Shown here: positions 26,061 through 34,287 of the stretch, in pieces
How the letters are laid out: the number at the start of each line of letters is the position of its first letter
How positions within the stretch are numbered: the first letter of the stretch is position 1
Assembly: GCA_947370975.1 (NCBI GenBank)
Contig: CANBNG010000008.1
Coordinates: 1-64,000, forward strand
Direction: 5' to 3'
Length of the DNA: 64,000 nt
DNA from: Beijerinckiaceae bacterium
Lineage (GTDB): Bacteria > Pseudomonadota > Alphaproteobacteria > Rhizobiales > Beijerinckiaceae
Notes under the pieces: generated by a model
Database searches by the model: none
What the model saw: the letters and a program-made list of their open reading frames with translations, nothing else
What the model was told of the DNA's origin: nothing
Program-made: the position numbers and the translations under genes

Positions 26061-27107
26061 ATGTTCAACTTGCGCTCTGCCACGCCGCGGGCCCTGTGCC
26101 TTGCCGCGCTTGCCTGTGCGGCCCCCGTTCTCACCTCTGCGAGCGCGCAGGCGCAAAATGCGCAGGCCGATTTCTACAAGGGCAAGACGGTGAGGGTGAT
26201 GGTCGGTCATCCGCCCGGAGGGTCGTATGATTTCTACGCGCGCCTTGCCGCCGACATGCTGAAAGTTCACCTGCCGCAGGCGGGCTCGGTTATCGTCGAA
26301 AACAAGCCGGGCGGCGGCGGTGTCGTTGCCACCAATTACCTGTACCAGCAGGCGCCGCGCGACGGCACTGTGCTTGCCGTCTTCCCGGAAACCATCGCCA
26401 ATACGCAGGTGATGGAGCCCGAGGTCGGCAAGTGGAAAGTGCAGGACATGCGCTACATCGGCTCCTTCTCGCCGGTGAATACCGCCTTCGTGCGCCGCAA
26501 GGATTCGCCTTCCAAGACGACCGACGACATGAAGCGGCAGGAGACGATTGTCGGCTGCACGGGCACGACCGCGCAGTCCTATCAATATCCCGCGCTGCTC
26601 AAAGTGCTCGGCGGCTACAAGTTCAAGATGATCTGCGGCTATCCCGGCGCGAACGAATATTCCATCGCGCTCGAGCGCGGCGAGATCGACCTTGTGTCGT
26701 CGGCCTGGAACTCCTGGCGCGTGACGCATTCGCGCCAGCTCGGCAATGGCGAACTCGTCGCCGTCATCCAGACGGGGCTCAAGCGCAATCGCGAACTCGC
26801 CGATGTGCCGCTGATGCAGGAGCTCGTCGATGATCCTTTCGCCAAGAAGGTGATCGAATTTGCATCCGCCGGCGCCATGATCGGCCGCGCGCTGCTGGCT
26901 GGTCCCGGCGTGCCGGAAGAGCGCATCGCCTATTTGCGTGAGGTGTTCGACAAGATGGTCGCCGATCCGGCGATGATCGAGATGGCGGCCAAGCGCAATC
27001 TCGAACTCGATCCCGCATCCGGCGTCGTCGTGCAAGGCTATTCGGACGCGATTGTCCGCACGCCTCCCGACGTGGTCGAGAAAGCAACCCAGGCTTTCAA
27101 GGGCTGA
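26061..27107 (+). CDS. Bug/TctC-like periplasmic solute-binding protein (orphan)
   Basis: 348 residues with a signal peptide (about 1-31, ending SAQAQ). Subfamily signature: DFYKGKTVRVMVGHPPGGSY, YARLAADMLKVHLPQAGSVI, VENKPGGGGVVATNYLYQQA, PRDGTVLAVFPE. CTGGAGGAAAA precedes ATG. It is third in the operon after the amidohydrolase and the decarboxylase-like gene (63-bp gap), the clearest link in the window between such a binding protein and a catabolic operon. It converges with the NRAMP-like gene with a 4-bp gap. Confidence 0.85.
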   Translation: MFNLRSATPRALCLAALACAAPVLTSASAQAQNAQADFYKGKTVRVMVGHPPGGSYDFYARLAADMLKVHLPQAGSVIVENKPGGGGVVATNYLYQQAPRDGTVLAVFPETIANTQVMEPEVGKWKVQDMRYIGSFSPVNTAFVRRKDSPSKTTDDMKRQETIVGCTGTTAQSYQYPALLKVLGGYKFKMICGYPGANEYSIALERGEIDLVSSAWNSWRVTHSRQLGNGELVAVIQTGLKRNRELADVPLMQELVDDPFAKKVIEFASAGAMIGRALLAGPGVPEERIAYLREVFDKMVADPAMIEMAAKRNLELDPASGVVVQGYSDAIVRTPPDVVEKATQAFKG

Positions 27108-27111
27108 GCCC

Positions 27112-28518
27112 TTAAGTGACAGCCATGGCCGCGACGGTAATCGCCATCAGCAAGGTGGCGATCCAGCCCAGCACAGTCAGGCTTTTGCCGATGCTGAATT
27201 GTCCCATGATGTCGTCGCGACGTGCGATGAGCATCATGGTGACGAGGATCGGCACAGATGCCACACCATTGATCACGGCGCTCCAATAGAGCGCCTTGAT
27301 CGGATCGATGGAGGTGAAATTCATCACCATGCCGACCAATGTCGCCAGAGCCACCGTTGCATAGAAAGCCTTGGCTTCCTGCCACCTTTGCGAAAAGCCG
27401 ACCGGCCATTTCCGTGCTTCGCCCAGCGCATAGGCGGCAGAGCCTGCAAGCACCGGCACCGCGAGAAATCCCGTGCCGATAATGCCGAGCGCAAAGATCA
27501 GAAAAGCAAACTCTCCCGCAATCGGTCGCAAGGCTTCCGCCGCCTGCGCCGATGTTGCAATGTCGGTGATGCCGCTCTTGTGCAATGTCGCTGCGGTGGT
27601 CACCACGATAGCAAGCGCGACGAGATTTGAAAAACCCATGCCGACAAGCGTATCGACCTCGATGCGGTGCAGCGCCGCCTCGCCCTGCCTTGGCGCGCGC
27701 GTCAGCCGGTGGCGATGTGGGTAGGTGTGAATATCCTCCACCTCCTGGGAGGCCTGCCAGAAGAAGAGATAGGGGCTGATGGTTGTGCCAAACACCGCGA
27801 CGACAGTCGTCAGATAATCCTTGTTCCATTGCAGCACGGGAAAGAAGAGCCCCGTCCCAAGCGCTTTCCAGTCGACCTGCGTGGTCAGCACCGCTGCAAA
27901 ATAGGCAAAGAGTGCGAGCGTCAGCCATTTCAGCACGGAGACATAGCGCGTGTATTGCAGGAACACCTGCGTATAGACGCAGATGCCGGCAAAGAGCCCG
28001 ATCAGCAGCCATTTCGGCGGACCCGGCAGGACGAGCGTGAAAGCATCCGCCATGGCGCCGAGATCCGCGCCGAGATTGATCGTGTTGGCTGCCACCAGCA
28101 GGAACACCAGAGCTTGCAGCAGCCAGTTGGGATAATGGCGGCGCAATATGCCTGCTATGCCGTGGCCCGTGGTGCGCCCGACACGCGCGGAGATGATCTG
28201 CACGGCGCTCATCAGCGGATAGGTGAGCAGCAATGTCCAGGACAGGCCATAGCCAAATTGCGCACCCGCCTGTGAATAGGTGGCGATGCCGCTGGGGTCA
28301 TCGTCAGATGCGCCGGTGATGAGCCCCGGCCCCAATATGCCAAACAGCGGTGGACGCGTCGTGCCGACAACGGGGCTGTTGGCTTCGGGGTCGTGATCTT
28401 TGTCGCGTTCGCGTTCGTGATCTCGCATCCGGGGTCTGTCGGTCACGTGCGTCGGACTCCTGTCGAGCAAGGCTTTGAGCGCCTGAGCTTGCCGTTCGTG
28501 AGTTGAACCTACGCCCAT
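27112..28518 (-). CDS. NRAMP-superfamily divalent metal transporter, NRMT-like
   Basis: About 468 residues from the ATG at 28518; other in-frame starts lie at 28524 and 28428, and the N-terminal 50 residues are hydrophilic and His/Asp/Arg-rich. Eleven or so helices follow. The TM1 motif is ASDDDPSGIATY (Asp74-Pro-Ser-Gly77) instead of canonical DPGN, and TM6 reads TTISPYLFFWQA, lacking the metal-binding Met of MPH. Loss of Asn and Met is a feature of NRAMP-related Mg2+/Mn2+ transporters rather than Fe/Mn NRAMPs, by family knowledge. Divergent from a periplasmic cupin. Substrate is probably Mg2+ or Mn2+, not proven. Confidence 0.8.
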   Translation of the reverse strand: MGVGSTHERQAQALKALLDRSPTHVTDRPRMRDHERERDKDHDPEANSPVVGTTRPPLFGILGPGLITGASDDDPSGIATYSQAGAQFGYGLSWTLLLTYPLMSAVQIISARVGRTTGHGIAGILRRHYPNWLLQALVFLLVAANTINLGADLGAMADAFTLVLPGPPKWLLIGLFAGICVYTQVFLQYTRYVSVLKWLTLALFAYFAAVLTTQVDWKALGTGLFFPVLQWNKDYLTTVVAVFGTTISPYLFFWQASQEVEDIHTYPHRHRLTRAPRQGEAALHRIEVDTLVGMGFSNLVALAIVVTTAATLHKSGITDIATSAQAAEALRPIAGEFAFLIFALGIIGTGFLAVPVLAGSAAYALGEARKWPVGFSQRWQEAKAFYATVALATLVGMVMNFTSIDPIKALYWSAVINGVASVPILVTMMLIARRDDIMGQFSIGKSLTVLGWIATLLMAITVAAMAVT

Positions 28519-28629
28519 TTGCATTCTCTGGCTGGAACGATTTGTCCTCCCGATGGGTTCGGCTGCCGCGCGGGAAATATAGGCCGCGCGGTCCACCAAC
28601 AGGCTGGACAGTTTCAAAAGGAGTGGGTC

Positions 28630-29094
28630 ATGCGCAAAGCATTATTCGCATCCACCTTGCTGTTGCTCGCGCCGCTCGCAGCCTCGGCTGACGAGGCGAA
28701 GGGGCATGTCATGCGCGGGAGCGATCTCGCATGGGGACCGACGCCCGCAGTCATGCCCAAGGGCGGGCAAATGGCCGTCCTTGCGGGTGATCCTGCCAAG
28801 GAGGGGCCATTCATCGTGCGGCTGAAAGCGCCTGCCGGTTACAAGGTGCCGGCGCATAATCATCCGACCGGCGAATTCATCACCGTCGTTTCAGGCACTT
28901 TTGCCGTCGGCATGGGCGACAAGCTCGATGAGACCAAAACCGACAAGTTGAAAGCTGGCGATTCCGTGAATCTGCCTGCGGGAATGAACCATTTCGCGAT
29001 TATTTCAGAGGAGAGCGTGGTGCAGATCTCCTCCATCGGGCCCTTCAAGATCACTTACGTCAATCCGGCAGACGATCCTTCGCTGACGCAATGA
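28630..29094 (+). CDS. Periplasmic cupin-domain protein
   Basis: 154 residues from the ATG at 28630, preceded by AAAGGAG. A signal peptide (about 1-19, ending ASADE) exports it. The cupin motif 1 is YKVPAHNHPTGEFITVVSGT, with His-x-His and Glu, and motif 2 includes NLPAGMNHFAII with a further His, so a full 3-His/1-Glu metal site is present. Similar proteins are found as periplasmic cupins of unknown function. It is divergent from the NRAMP-like gene and ends at a terminator. Confidence 0.78.
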   Translation: MRKALFASTLLLLAPLAASADEAKGHVMRGSDLAWGPTPAVMPKGGQMAVLAGDPAKEGPFIVRLKAPAGYKVPAHNHPTGEFITVVSGTFAVGMGDKLDETKTDKLKAGDSVNLPAGMNHFAIISEESVVQISSIGPFKITYVNPADDPSLTQ

Positions 29095-29106
29095 GGCGAG
29101 ACAAAA

Positions 29107-29134
29107 AAGCCCCGGTCTCGCGACCGGGGCTTTC
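29107..29134. terminator. Terminator between convergent cupin and aldolase genes
   Basis: AAGCCCCGGTC and GACCGGGGCTT form a strong stem with a 4-nt loop, flanked by A-tracts on the left and TTTCC on the right. It can end transcription from both the cupin (plus) and the HpcH/HpaI aldolase (minus). Confidence 0.85.
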
Positions 29135-29155
29135 CTTCATGCCTTGGCGATGAGC

Positions 29156-30010
29156 TCAGCGCCCAGTGGCTTTGAGCGTGTCGTTGAGTTCGCCGTAATT
29201 GCGCGGCGCGCCGGCCATCAGGTAGCGATAGCCTTCCGAGATGACGCGTTCGGCATTGGCCTTCGACACATGCGGATGGCCGACGATGACATTGTGCTTC
29301 TTGCAGGTGTCGACGACCTTCGCCATCGCGTCGAGCACGATCTTGTGCTCGGTCTGGCGCGGCACGCCGAGTTCTTGGCTCAGATCGCCTTCGCCGATCA
29401 GCACGACGCCGATGCCGGGCACGTTCTTCAGCATGTCATCGAGGTTCTCGATGCCGACCGTATCCTCGATCTGTATGACCACGAGGATTTCGCCCTGCGG
29501 CGCGAGCGGCCAGACATCGGCGACCTGATAATATTCCTGCTGGCTGATGCCCCAGTAACGGCAGGCCTGCATCGGCCCGTCACCACGGATGCCGGCGGGC
29601 TCGTAAAGGGGCTTGTCCTTCAGGCGCGCATAGCGGCAGGCGGAGACCGCATTATAGGCTTCCTGCACGGTCGAGACATGCGGGAAGACGATTCCGTAGC
29701 AGCCGATGTCGAGCGCCTGCTTGGCCATGAACTGGTTCATCTCGCAGCCATTGGCCGGGATGCGCGCGGTTGGCGTGACGGCGGGTGCAATGCCGCCCTT
29801 GGCGATATGGGCGCGGTTGAGCATGTACTGCAGCGAGTGGCGCAGGTTGGTGATGTCCCAGCCCTGATGCTCGCCTTCGAACACGACGCCATCATATTTC
29901 GACTGGGTGATTTCCACCGCCGTCGTGATGTCGATGGGCTGGAAGGTCGTCACCGAATGCTTGCCGGCTTCGAGCTGACGGATGATGCCGTTGAGGCGGG
30001 GCTGGGCCAT
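29156..30010 (-). CDS. HpcH/HpaI-family aldolase
   Basis: 284 residues, cytosolic; CCGGAGAC precedes the ATG. Class II pyruvate aldolase features: YDGVVFEGEHQGWDITNLRH (Glu and His of the active region), IQIEDTVGIENLDDML with the metal-binding Glu, and VVLIGEGDLSQELG with the metal-binding Asp. These enzymes cleave 4-hydroxy-2-oxo acids to pyruvate and an aldehyde or keto acid. It is cotranscribed with the LigJ-like hydratase upstream (59-bp gap). That makes cleavage of 4-carboxy-4-hydroxy-2-oxoadipate a natural guess, although the usual enzyme for that step (LigK) belongs to a different family. Confidence 0.85.
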   Translation of the reverse strand: MAQPRLNGIIRQLEAGKHSVTTFQPIDITTAVEITQSKYDGVVFEGEHQGWDITNLRHSLQYMLNRAHIAKGGIAPAVTPTARIPANGCEMNQFMAKQALDIGCYGIVFPHVSTVQEAYNAVSACRYARLKDKPLYEPAGIRGDGPMQACRYWGISQQEYYQVADVWPLAPQGEILVVIQIEDTVGIENLDDMLKNVPGIGVVLIGEGDLSQELGVPRQTEHKIVLDAMAKVVDTCKKHNVIVGHPHVSKANAERVISEGYRYLMAGAPRNYGELNDTLKATGR

Positions 30011-30069
30011 GAGTGTCTCCGGATGAGTTTCAAAGAAAAGGCGGCGGTTTCCCGCCGCCCGTGTTGGGA

Positions 30070-31095
30070 TCAGAGCCCGCGGCTCTTGAGGATCTTGTCG
30101 AGGCGCGGATAGACCGTGCGCGCGTTGCCCTCGAAAACCTTGTGCTTGTCGGCGTCCGACAGGCCAGCCGCCGCATCCACGTAGCGGCGCGTGTCATCGA
30201 AATAATTGCCGGTCTCGGGATCGATGCCTTGCACGGCGCCGATCATTTCCGAGGCGAACAGGATGTTCTCGATCGGCACGACCTTGGCGAGCAGGTCGAT
30301 GCCCGGCTGATGATAGACGCAGGTGTCGAAATAGACGTTCTTCATCAGATATTCGACGAGCGGTGGCTTCTTCATCATCATCGAGAGGCCACGATAACGA
30401 CCCCAATGATAGGGCACCGCGCCGCCGCCATGCGGAATGACGAATTTCAGCGTCGGGAAATCCTTGAAGAGATTGCCCTGGATGAGCTGCATGAACACGG
30501 TCGTGTCGGCATTGATATAATGCGCGCCGGTCGCGTGGAAGTTCGGGTTGCACGAGCCCGTGACGTGGATCATCGCCGGGATTTCGAGTTCAACGAGCTT
30601 CTCGTAGATCGGATACCAGTAGCGATCGGTCATCGGCGGATCGGTCCAGTAGCCGCCTGACGGATCGGGGTTCAGGTTCACGCCTACAAAGCCGAGCTCA
30701 TTGACCATGCGCTCGAGTTCGGGAAGGCAATTGCGCGGATCAACGCCGGGTGACTGCGGCAATTGTCCGACGCCGATGAAGTTTTCCGGCAGCAGCGAGC
30801 AGATGCGGTGGATGAGGTTGTTGTTGAGTCGCGTCCATTCCTGGCTGACCCATTCAGGGCCGACATGGTGACCCATGCCCGAAGCGCGCGGCGAGAAGAT
30901 CGTCAGGTCGCTGCCACGGTCCTTCTGGAAGGTGAGCTGGCGCTGCACGGAGGCGATGAGCTGTTCATCGGTGATGCCGAGATCGTTGGTCGTCGGCTTG
31001 CGGGTCGCGTCAACCAGGCCCGCGAGCTGCTTGTCGCGGAAGGCGAAGAGGGACGGCGGCTCGGTCGTGTAATGGCCGTGAATGTCGATGATCAT
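30070..31095 (-). CDS. Amidohydrolase-family hydratase, 4-oxalomesaconate hydratase (LigJ)-like
   Basis: 341 residues. The start MIIDIHGHYTTEP gives His6 and His8; His177 lies in EIPAMIHVTG and Glu283 in ILFASEMIGAVQGID. Zinc bound by His-His-His-Glu at these positions is, to my recollection, the hallmark of LigJ, whereas most family members end with Asp. The LFASEMIGAVxGIDPETG string is typical of the LigJ group. LigJ hydrates 4-oxalomesaconate in protocatechuate 4,5-cleavage. GGAGAGGG precedes ATG. It forms an operon with the aldolase and is divergent from the alpha/beta-hydrolase gene. gamma-Resorcylate-type decarboxylase is a less likely alternative. Confidence 0.82.
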   Translation of the reverse strand: MIIDIHGHYTTEPPSLFAFRDKQLAGLVDATRKPTTNDLGITDEQLIASVQRQLTFQKDRGSDLTIFSPRASGMGHHVGPEWVSQEWTRLNNNLIHRICSLLPENFIGVGQLPQSPGVDPRNCLPELERMVNELGFVGVNLNPDPSGGYWTDPPMTDRYWYPIYEKLVELEIPAMIHVTGSCNPNFHATGAHYINADTTVFMQLIQGNLFKDFPTLKFVIPHGGGAVPYHWGRYRGLSMMMKKPPLVEYLMKNVYFDTCVYHQPGIDLLAKVVPIENILFASEMIGAVQGIDPETGNYFDDTRRYVDAAAGLSDADKHKVFEGNARTVYPRLDKILKSRGL

Positions 31096-31308
31096 AATAT
31101 GACAGCCCTCTCCTGAAGCTCGAGCCTTGTGGGCCCCTGTCCTGCGGGGCGCGCCCCGGTCCGCTTTCTTGCAGACTTTGTTTCTGTCTAGTCAGGCCCG
31201 GCATTGATGGCAAGCGCATGTTCCTGCGTGGTTTGCCCGGCATTGACAAAAGCCGGCGGGCGCATGAATTCTCCCCCACCATCGAGCCCTTTTCTTGCAG
31301 GTTTTCCC

Positions 31309-32157
31309 ATGCCCACAGCAATCATAGACGGCATTTCCACACGGTACGAATTGCGCGGATCGGGGCCGCCGCTCTTGATGTTCTCGCCGGGCGGGTTCGA
31401 TGCCACGATCGAGAAATGGTCGTCGCTGGGGATTTACGCCAAGACAAAGCCGCTCGATCATCTGACGCAGCATTATACCTGCATCCTTTTCGACCGGCGC
31501 GAATGCGGCCAGTCGGGCGGGCGCGTGGAGCGCGTCACCTGGGATGATTTCGTCCGCCAGGGTCGCTTGCTGCTCGATCATCTGGGCATCGACAAGGCCC
31601 ATATCATGGGCGGTTGCATGGGTTGTTGCCCGGTCATGGCCTTTGGCATGGCCCATCCCGAGCGCGTGCTCTCCATGGTGCTCTACTGGCCGGTGGGCGG
31701 TGCGAAATATCGCATCTCCGGCCATCAGCGCTTTGCCGAACATCTGGCCTTCGTGAACCAGAACGGCATGCAGGCGGTGGTCGATCTGGTGCAGCGCGAT
31801 GGCAAGGCCTTCGGCGCGGATCCGCGCGGCGGGCCCTGGGCGTCGGTCATCAAGGCGGATGCAGCTTTCGCGCAGACCTATGCGCAGCTCGATGTGGAGA
31901 AATACAAGCTGACCGCCGTTGGCATGGTGCGCGGCCTGATGGATCGCGACACGGCGCCGGGTGCTGAGCCCGAAGACCTGTTGCGTTGCGATCTGCCGGC
32001 CATCATCGTGCCAGGCGCAGACGCCTCGCACGCAACCTCGGCCGCGCGCTATCTGCAGGAATGCCTGCCGAAGTCACGCTATTGGGACATGCCGGTGGCA
32101 GGCCAGAGCGAAGAGGCCACGGCCAAGGAACTGCTGGAGTTCCTGGCCAGCGTGTGA
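31309..32157 (+). CDS. Alpha/beta-hydrolase with cysteine in the nucleophile elbow
   Basis: 282 residues from the ATG at 31309; no strong ribosome site is seen. The fold is clear: YELRGSGPPLLMFSPGGFDA with the oxyanion region, CILFDRRECGQSGGR, then HIMGGCMGCCPVMAFGMAHP, where the GxSxG elbow reads G-G-C-M-G, so Cys103 takes the Ser position. The C-terminal part IIVPGADASHATSAARYLQE supplies the acid/His region. Cys nucleophiles are known in dienelactone hydrolase-like enzymes of aromatic degradation. It is divergent from the LigJ-like operon. Reaction unknown. Confidence 0.8.
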   Translation: MPTAIIDGISTRYELRGSGPPLLMFSPGGFDATIEKWSSLGIYAKTKPLDHLTQHYTCILFDRRECGQSGGRVERVTWDDFVRQGRLLLDHLGIDKAHIMGGCMGCCPVMAFGMAHPERVLSMVLYWPVGGAKYRISGHQRFAEHLAFVNQNGMQAVVDLVQRDGKAFGADPRGGPWASVIKADAAFAQTYAQLDVEKYKLTAVGMVRGLMDRDTAPGAEPEDLLRCDLPAIIVPGADASHATSAARYLQECLPKSRYWDMPVAGQSEEATAKELLEFLASV

Positions 32158-32163
32158 ATTTCC

Positions 32164-32297
32164 CCTTCTCCCAGAGGGAGAAGGTGTCGCGCGAAGCGTG
32201 ACGGATGAGGGGCTGCGCACAAACTCGCAAGATGGCATCCCCTCACCCGGCTCGGGGCGCTTGCGCCCCGAGTCCGCCCTCTCCCCTTGGGAGAGGG
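32164..32297. repeat. Intergenic palindromic repeat cluster
   Basis: Three hairpins occupy the gap between two convergent genes: CCTTCTCCC-AGA-GGGAGAAGG, CTCGGGGCGC-TT-GCGCCCCGAG, and CTCTCCC-CTT-GGGAGAG. The words CTCACCCGGC and GTGTCGCGCGAAGCGTGA are those of dispersed extragenic repeats common in rhizobial and related genomes. It may also act as a transcription end for both genes. Confidence 0.7.
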
Positions 32298-32300
32298 AGA

Positions 32301-33248
32301 TTACCCCACCAGATCCCACGTGCCCTTGGCGAAGATATCTTCCATCTTGAAGGGCGCCGGGATGATCTTCTGTTCGGTTGCATATTGCATGACCGCTTCG
32401 ATCATCGCGCGGTTGGGCTCGATGCCATAGGGCATCGGATCCTTGCCGGTGATCTCCATGATCTTCAGGGCCGTCTGGTCCATCTTGGTCGGTTCGGTGA
32501 TCGCGCCGGCGCGGAGCTTGTCGACATAGAGGTTTTTCGCCTTGGCGAAAGTGTCGAAAATATCCTGCGCCAGACCGGGATGGGCCTCGAGCAGCTCATC
32601 GCGCACGACCAATGTGTGGTTGATCGGATAATGGCCGCGCGTGCGCAAAGCCTCGAACCCGACCTGCGCGGGATTGGGGATGAGCGGCTTGATGTCGGGA
32701 TGATCCATGACAATGCCCGAGGCGGCTGCAAGCTCGCCAGACAGCAGCATGTCCTCGATCTTCTTGCCCGCTTCGATCGGCACGACATTTCCGGGCGCCT
32801 TGTATTCGGCGACATGTTCATCGCCCGAGAGCACCCAGGTGATCTTCGACAGGTCGACCCCATGTTCATGCTGCAGGATCGAGCGCGCCCAGACACCGGC
32901 CGTGACCGTATAGCCGCGGTTGACGCCGACTTTCTTGCCTTCGAGCTGCTTGGGATCGGTGATGCCGAGCCTGGTGTTGGTGACGATTGCCCCATGATGG
33001 AAGGCACGCATCAGAAACACCGGAATGGCGGTGATCTTCTTCCCATGGGCCTTGGCGCAGAGATAGGTTGTGATCGCCATTTCCGAAATGTCGAACTCGC
33101 TGCCGCGCACCATCCGGCGGAATGCCTGAATGATGGCAGGCACCTCTTCGAATTCGAAATCGAAGCTTTGGGGATGCACGGTGCCGTCCTTGAGCGCTTG
33201 GGTGTGGCCCAGCGTCTGGATGGCGGTCTTGAGTTTCATGTTGGCCAT
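32301..33248 (-). CDS. 4,5-dihydroxyphthalate decarboxylase-like protein (paralogue 2 of 3)
   Basis: 315 residues, no signal peptide, periplasmic-binding-protein fold. Shared family elements are FDISEMAITTYLCAKAHGKK, TAIPVFLMRAFHHGAIVTNT, LEGKKVGVNRGYTVTAGVWA and HYPINHTLVVRDELLEAHPG. CGGAGAAACG precedes ATG. It follows paralogue 3 after 39 bp in the same operon. Having two paralogues side by side suggests two substrates or a hetero-oligomer. Close relatives are often called ABC-type substrate-binding proteins, but absence of a signal peptide argues for a cytosolic enzyme. Confidence 0.78.
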   Translation of the reverse strand: MANMKLKTAIQTLGHTQALKDGTVHPQSFDFEFEEVPAIIQAFRRMVRGSEFDISEMAITTYLCAKAHGKKITAIPVFLMRAFHHGAIVTNTRLGITDPKQLEGKKVGVNRGYTVTAGVWARSILQHEHGVDLSKITWVLSGDEHVAEYKAPGNVVPIEAGKKIEDMLLSGELAAASGIVMDHPDIKPLIPNPAQVGFEALRTRGHYPINHTLVVRDELLEAHPGLAQDIFDTFAKAKNLYVDKLRAGAITEPTKMDQTALKIMEITGKDPMPYGIEPNRAMIEAVMQYATEQKIIPAPFKMEDIFAKGTWDLVG

Positions 33249-33287
33249 GAAGCGTTTCTCCGTTTTGCTTTTCTTGACGATGAATGA

Positions 33288-34274
33288 TCAAATCTTCAGC
33301 GGATCGACCCACGCGTTCTCAAGCGGCACGCGCTGCGGGATGAGGCCCTGCTTCCACGCCGTGTCCTCGAGTTTCAGGATCGTCGGCATGTTGAATTCCA
33401 TGCCATGGGGAAGCGGATCGGGGCCGACGATCTGCGAGATCTTCTTGTACTTTTTCTCGTTCGGCCCATCGAGTTCGCCGCTGTTCATGCGCACAAGCCA
33501 ATCCTGCTTGGCAGCCTCGAACGCATCATAGAGCGAGCGCGCGACCCAGGGGTTTTCGGCCAGCACGCTGTCCTTGACGACGATGGTCGCATGCATCGGA
33601 TAGATGCCGGTGCGCTTGTACCATTCGGCTTCCAGCTCATGAGCGTTGGGGAAGAGGTCGGGCCACATGCTTGTGTCCTCGGTCTTCCAGCCACCGGCGG
33701 GATCGCCCGAGCGGCCGATGCCGGCATTGGCGGCAAAGCCTGCGGCCAGTTCGCCGTTCTTCATCATCGCAAACAGCGAGCTGCCGGCGGGGGCATATTC
33801 AACATTCGAGGGCAGCTTGAGCTGCTGCACATGTTCCTCGTCATCAACGACCCAAGTCACCTTGGAGGTGTCCATGCCGAATTCATCGATGAAAATGCCG
33901 CGCGTCCACACGCCCGTGGTCACGGAATAGGCGCGCACGCCGACCTTTTTGCCCTCGAGATCCTTGGGGTGCTTGATGCCAAGCTCCGGGCGCACCAGCA
34001 GGCCGCCATGGTGGAAATGGCGGGTGACGAAAATCGGCAGGGCGACAAAGGGCGCGCCATAGGCGCGGGCGATCATGTAGGTGGTGGGCGCGATCTCGCA
34101 GACATCGAACTCGACCTGCCGCACCATGCGCCGATAGGCGGCGATCTGGGGGACAACGGTGACGAATTCGGGATCCACGCCCTCGATCGGAATCGAGCCG
34201 TCGCGAATCTTCGCGGTGTGGGGATAATCGGCGATGGCAATTTTGAGCGGAATTTTCTTGGCCAAGGGTCTCAC
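33288..34274 (-). CDS. 4,5-dihydroxyphthalate decarboxylase-like protein (paralogue 3 of 3)
   Basis: 328 residues, the member nearest to Pht5-type decarboxylase in length and motifs: FDVCEIAPTTYMIARAYGAP, ALPIFVTRHFHHGGLLVRPE, LEGKKVGVRAYSVTTGVWTR, IYPMHATIVVKDSVLAENPW. The start is GTG at 34274 (GTGAGACCC), or possibly TTG three codons later. It stands 13 bp after the small CDCC-tail gene and 39 bp before paralogue 2, so the three form one operon. The family decarboxylates 4,5-dihydroxyphthalate to protocatechuate; the same chemistry on a related acid is the working guess. Confidence 0.8.
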   Translation of the reverse strand: MRPLAKKIPLKIAIADYPHTAKIRDGSIPIEGVDPEFVTVVPQIAAYRRMVRQVEFDVCEIAPTTYMIARAYGAPFVALPIFVTRHFHHGGLLVRPELGIKHPKDLEGKKVGVRAYSVTTGVWTRGIFIDEFGMDTSKVTWVVDDEEHVQQLKLPSNVEYAPAGSSLFAMMKNGELAAGFAANAGIGRSGDPAGGWKTEDTSMWPDLFPNAHELEAEWYKRTGIYPMHATIVVKDSVLAENPWVARSLYDAFEAAKQDWLVRMNSGELDGPNEKKYKKISQIVGPDPLPHGMEFNMPTILKLEDTAWKQGLIPQRVPLENAWVDPLKI

Positions 34275-34287
34275 CGTTTCGTTCGTG

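Noticed and set aside
25071..27035. A 654-codon frame antisense to the decarboxylase-like and Bug-like genes
   Set aside because: Crosses two well-supported genes and reads as a codon-position shadow.
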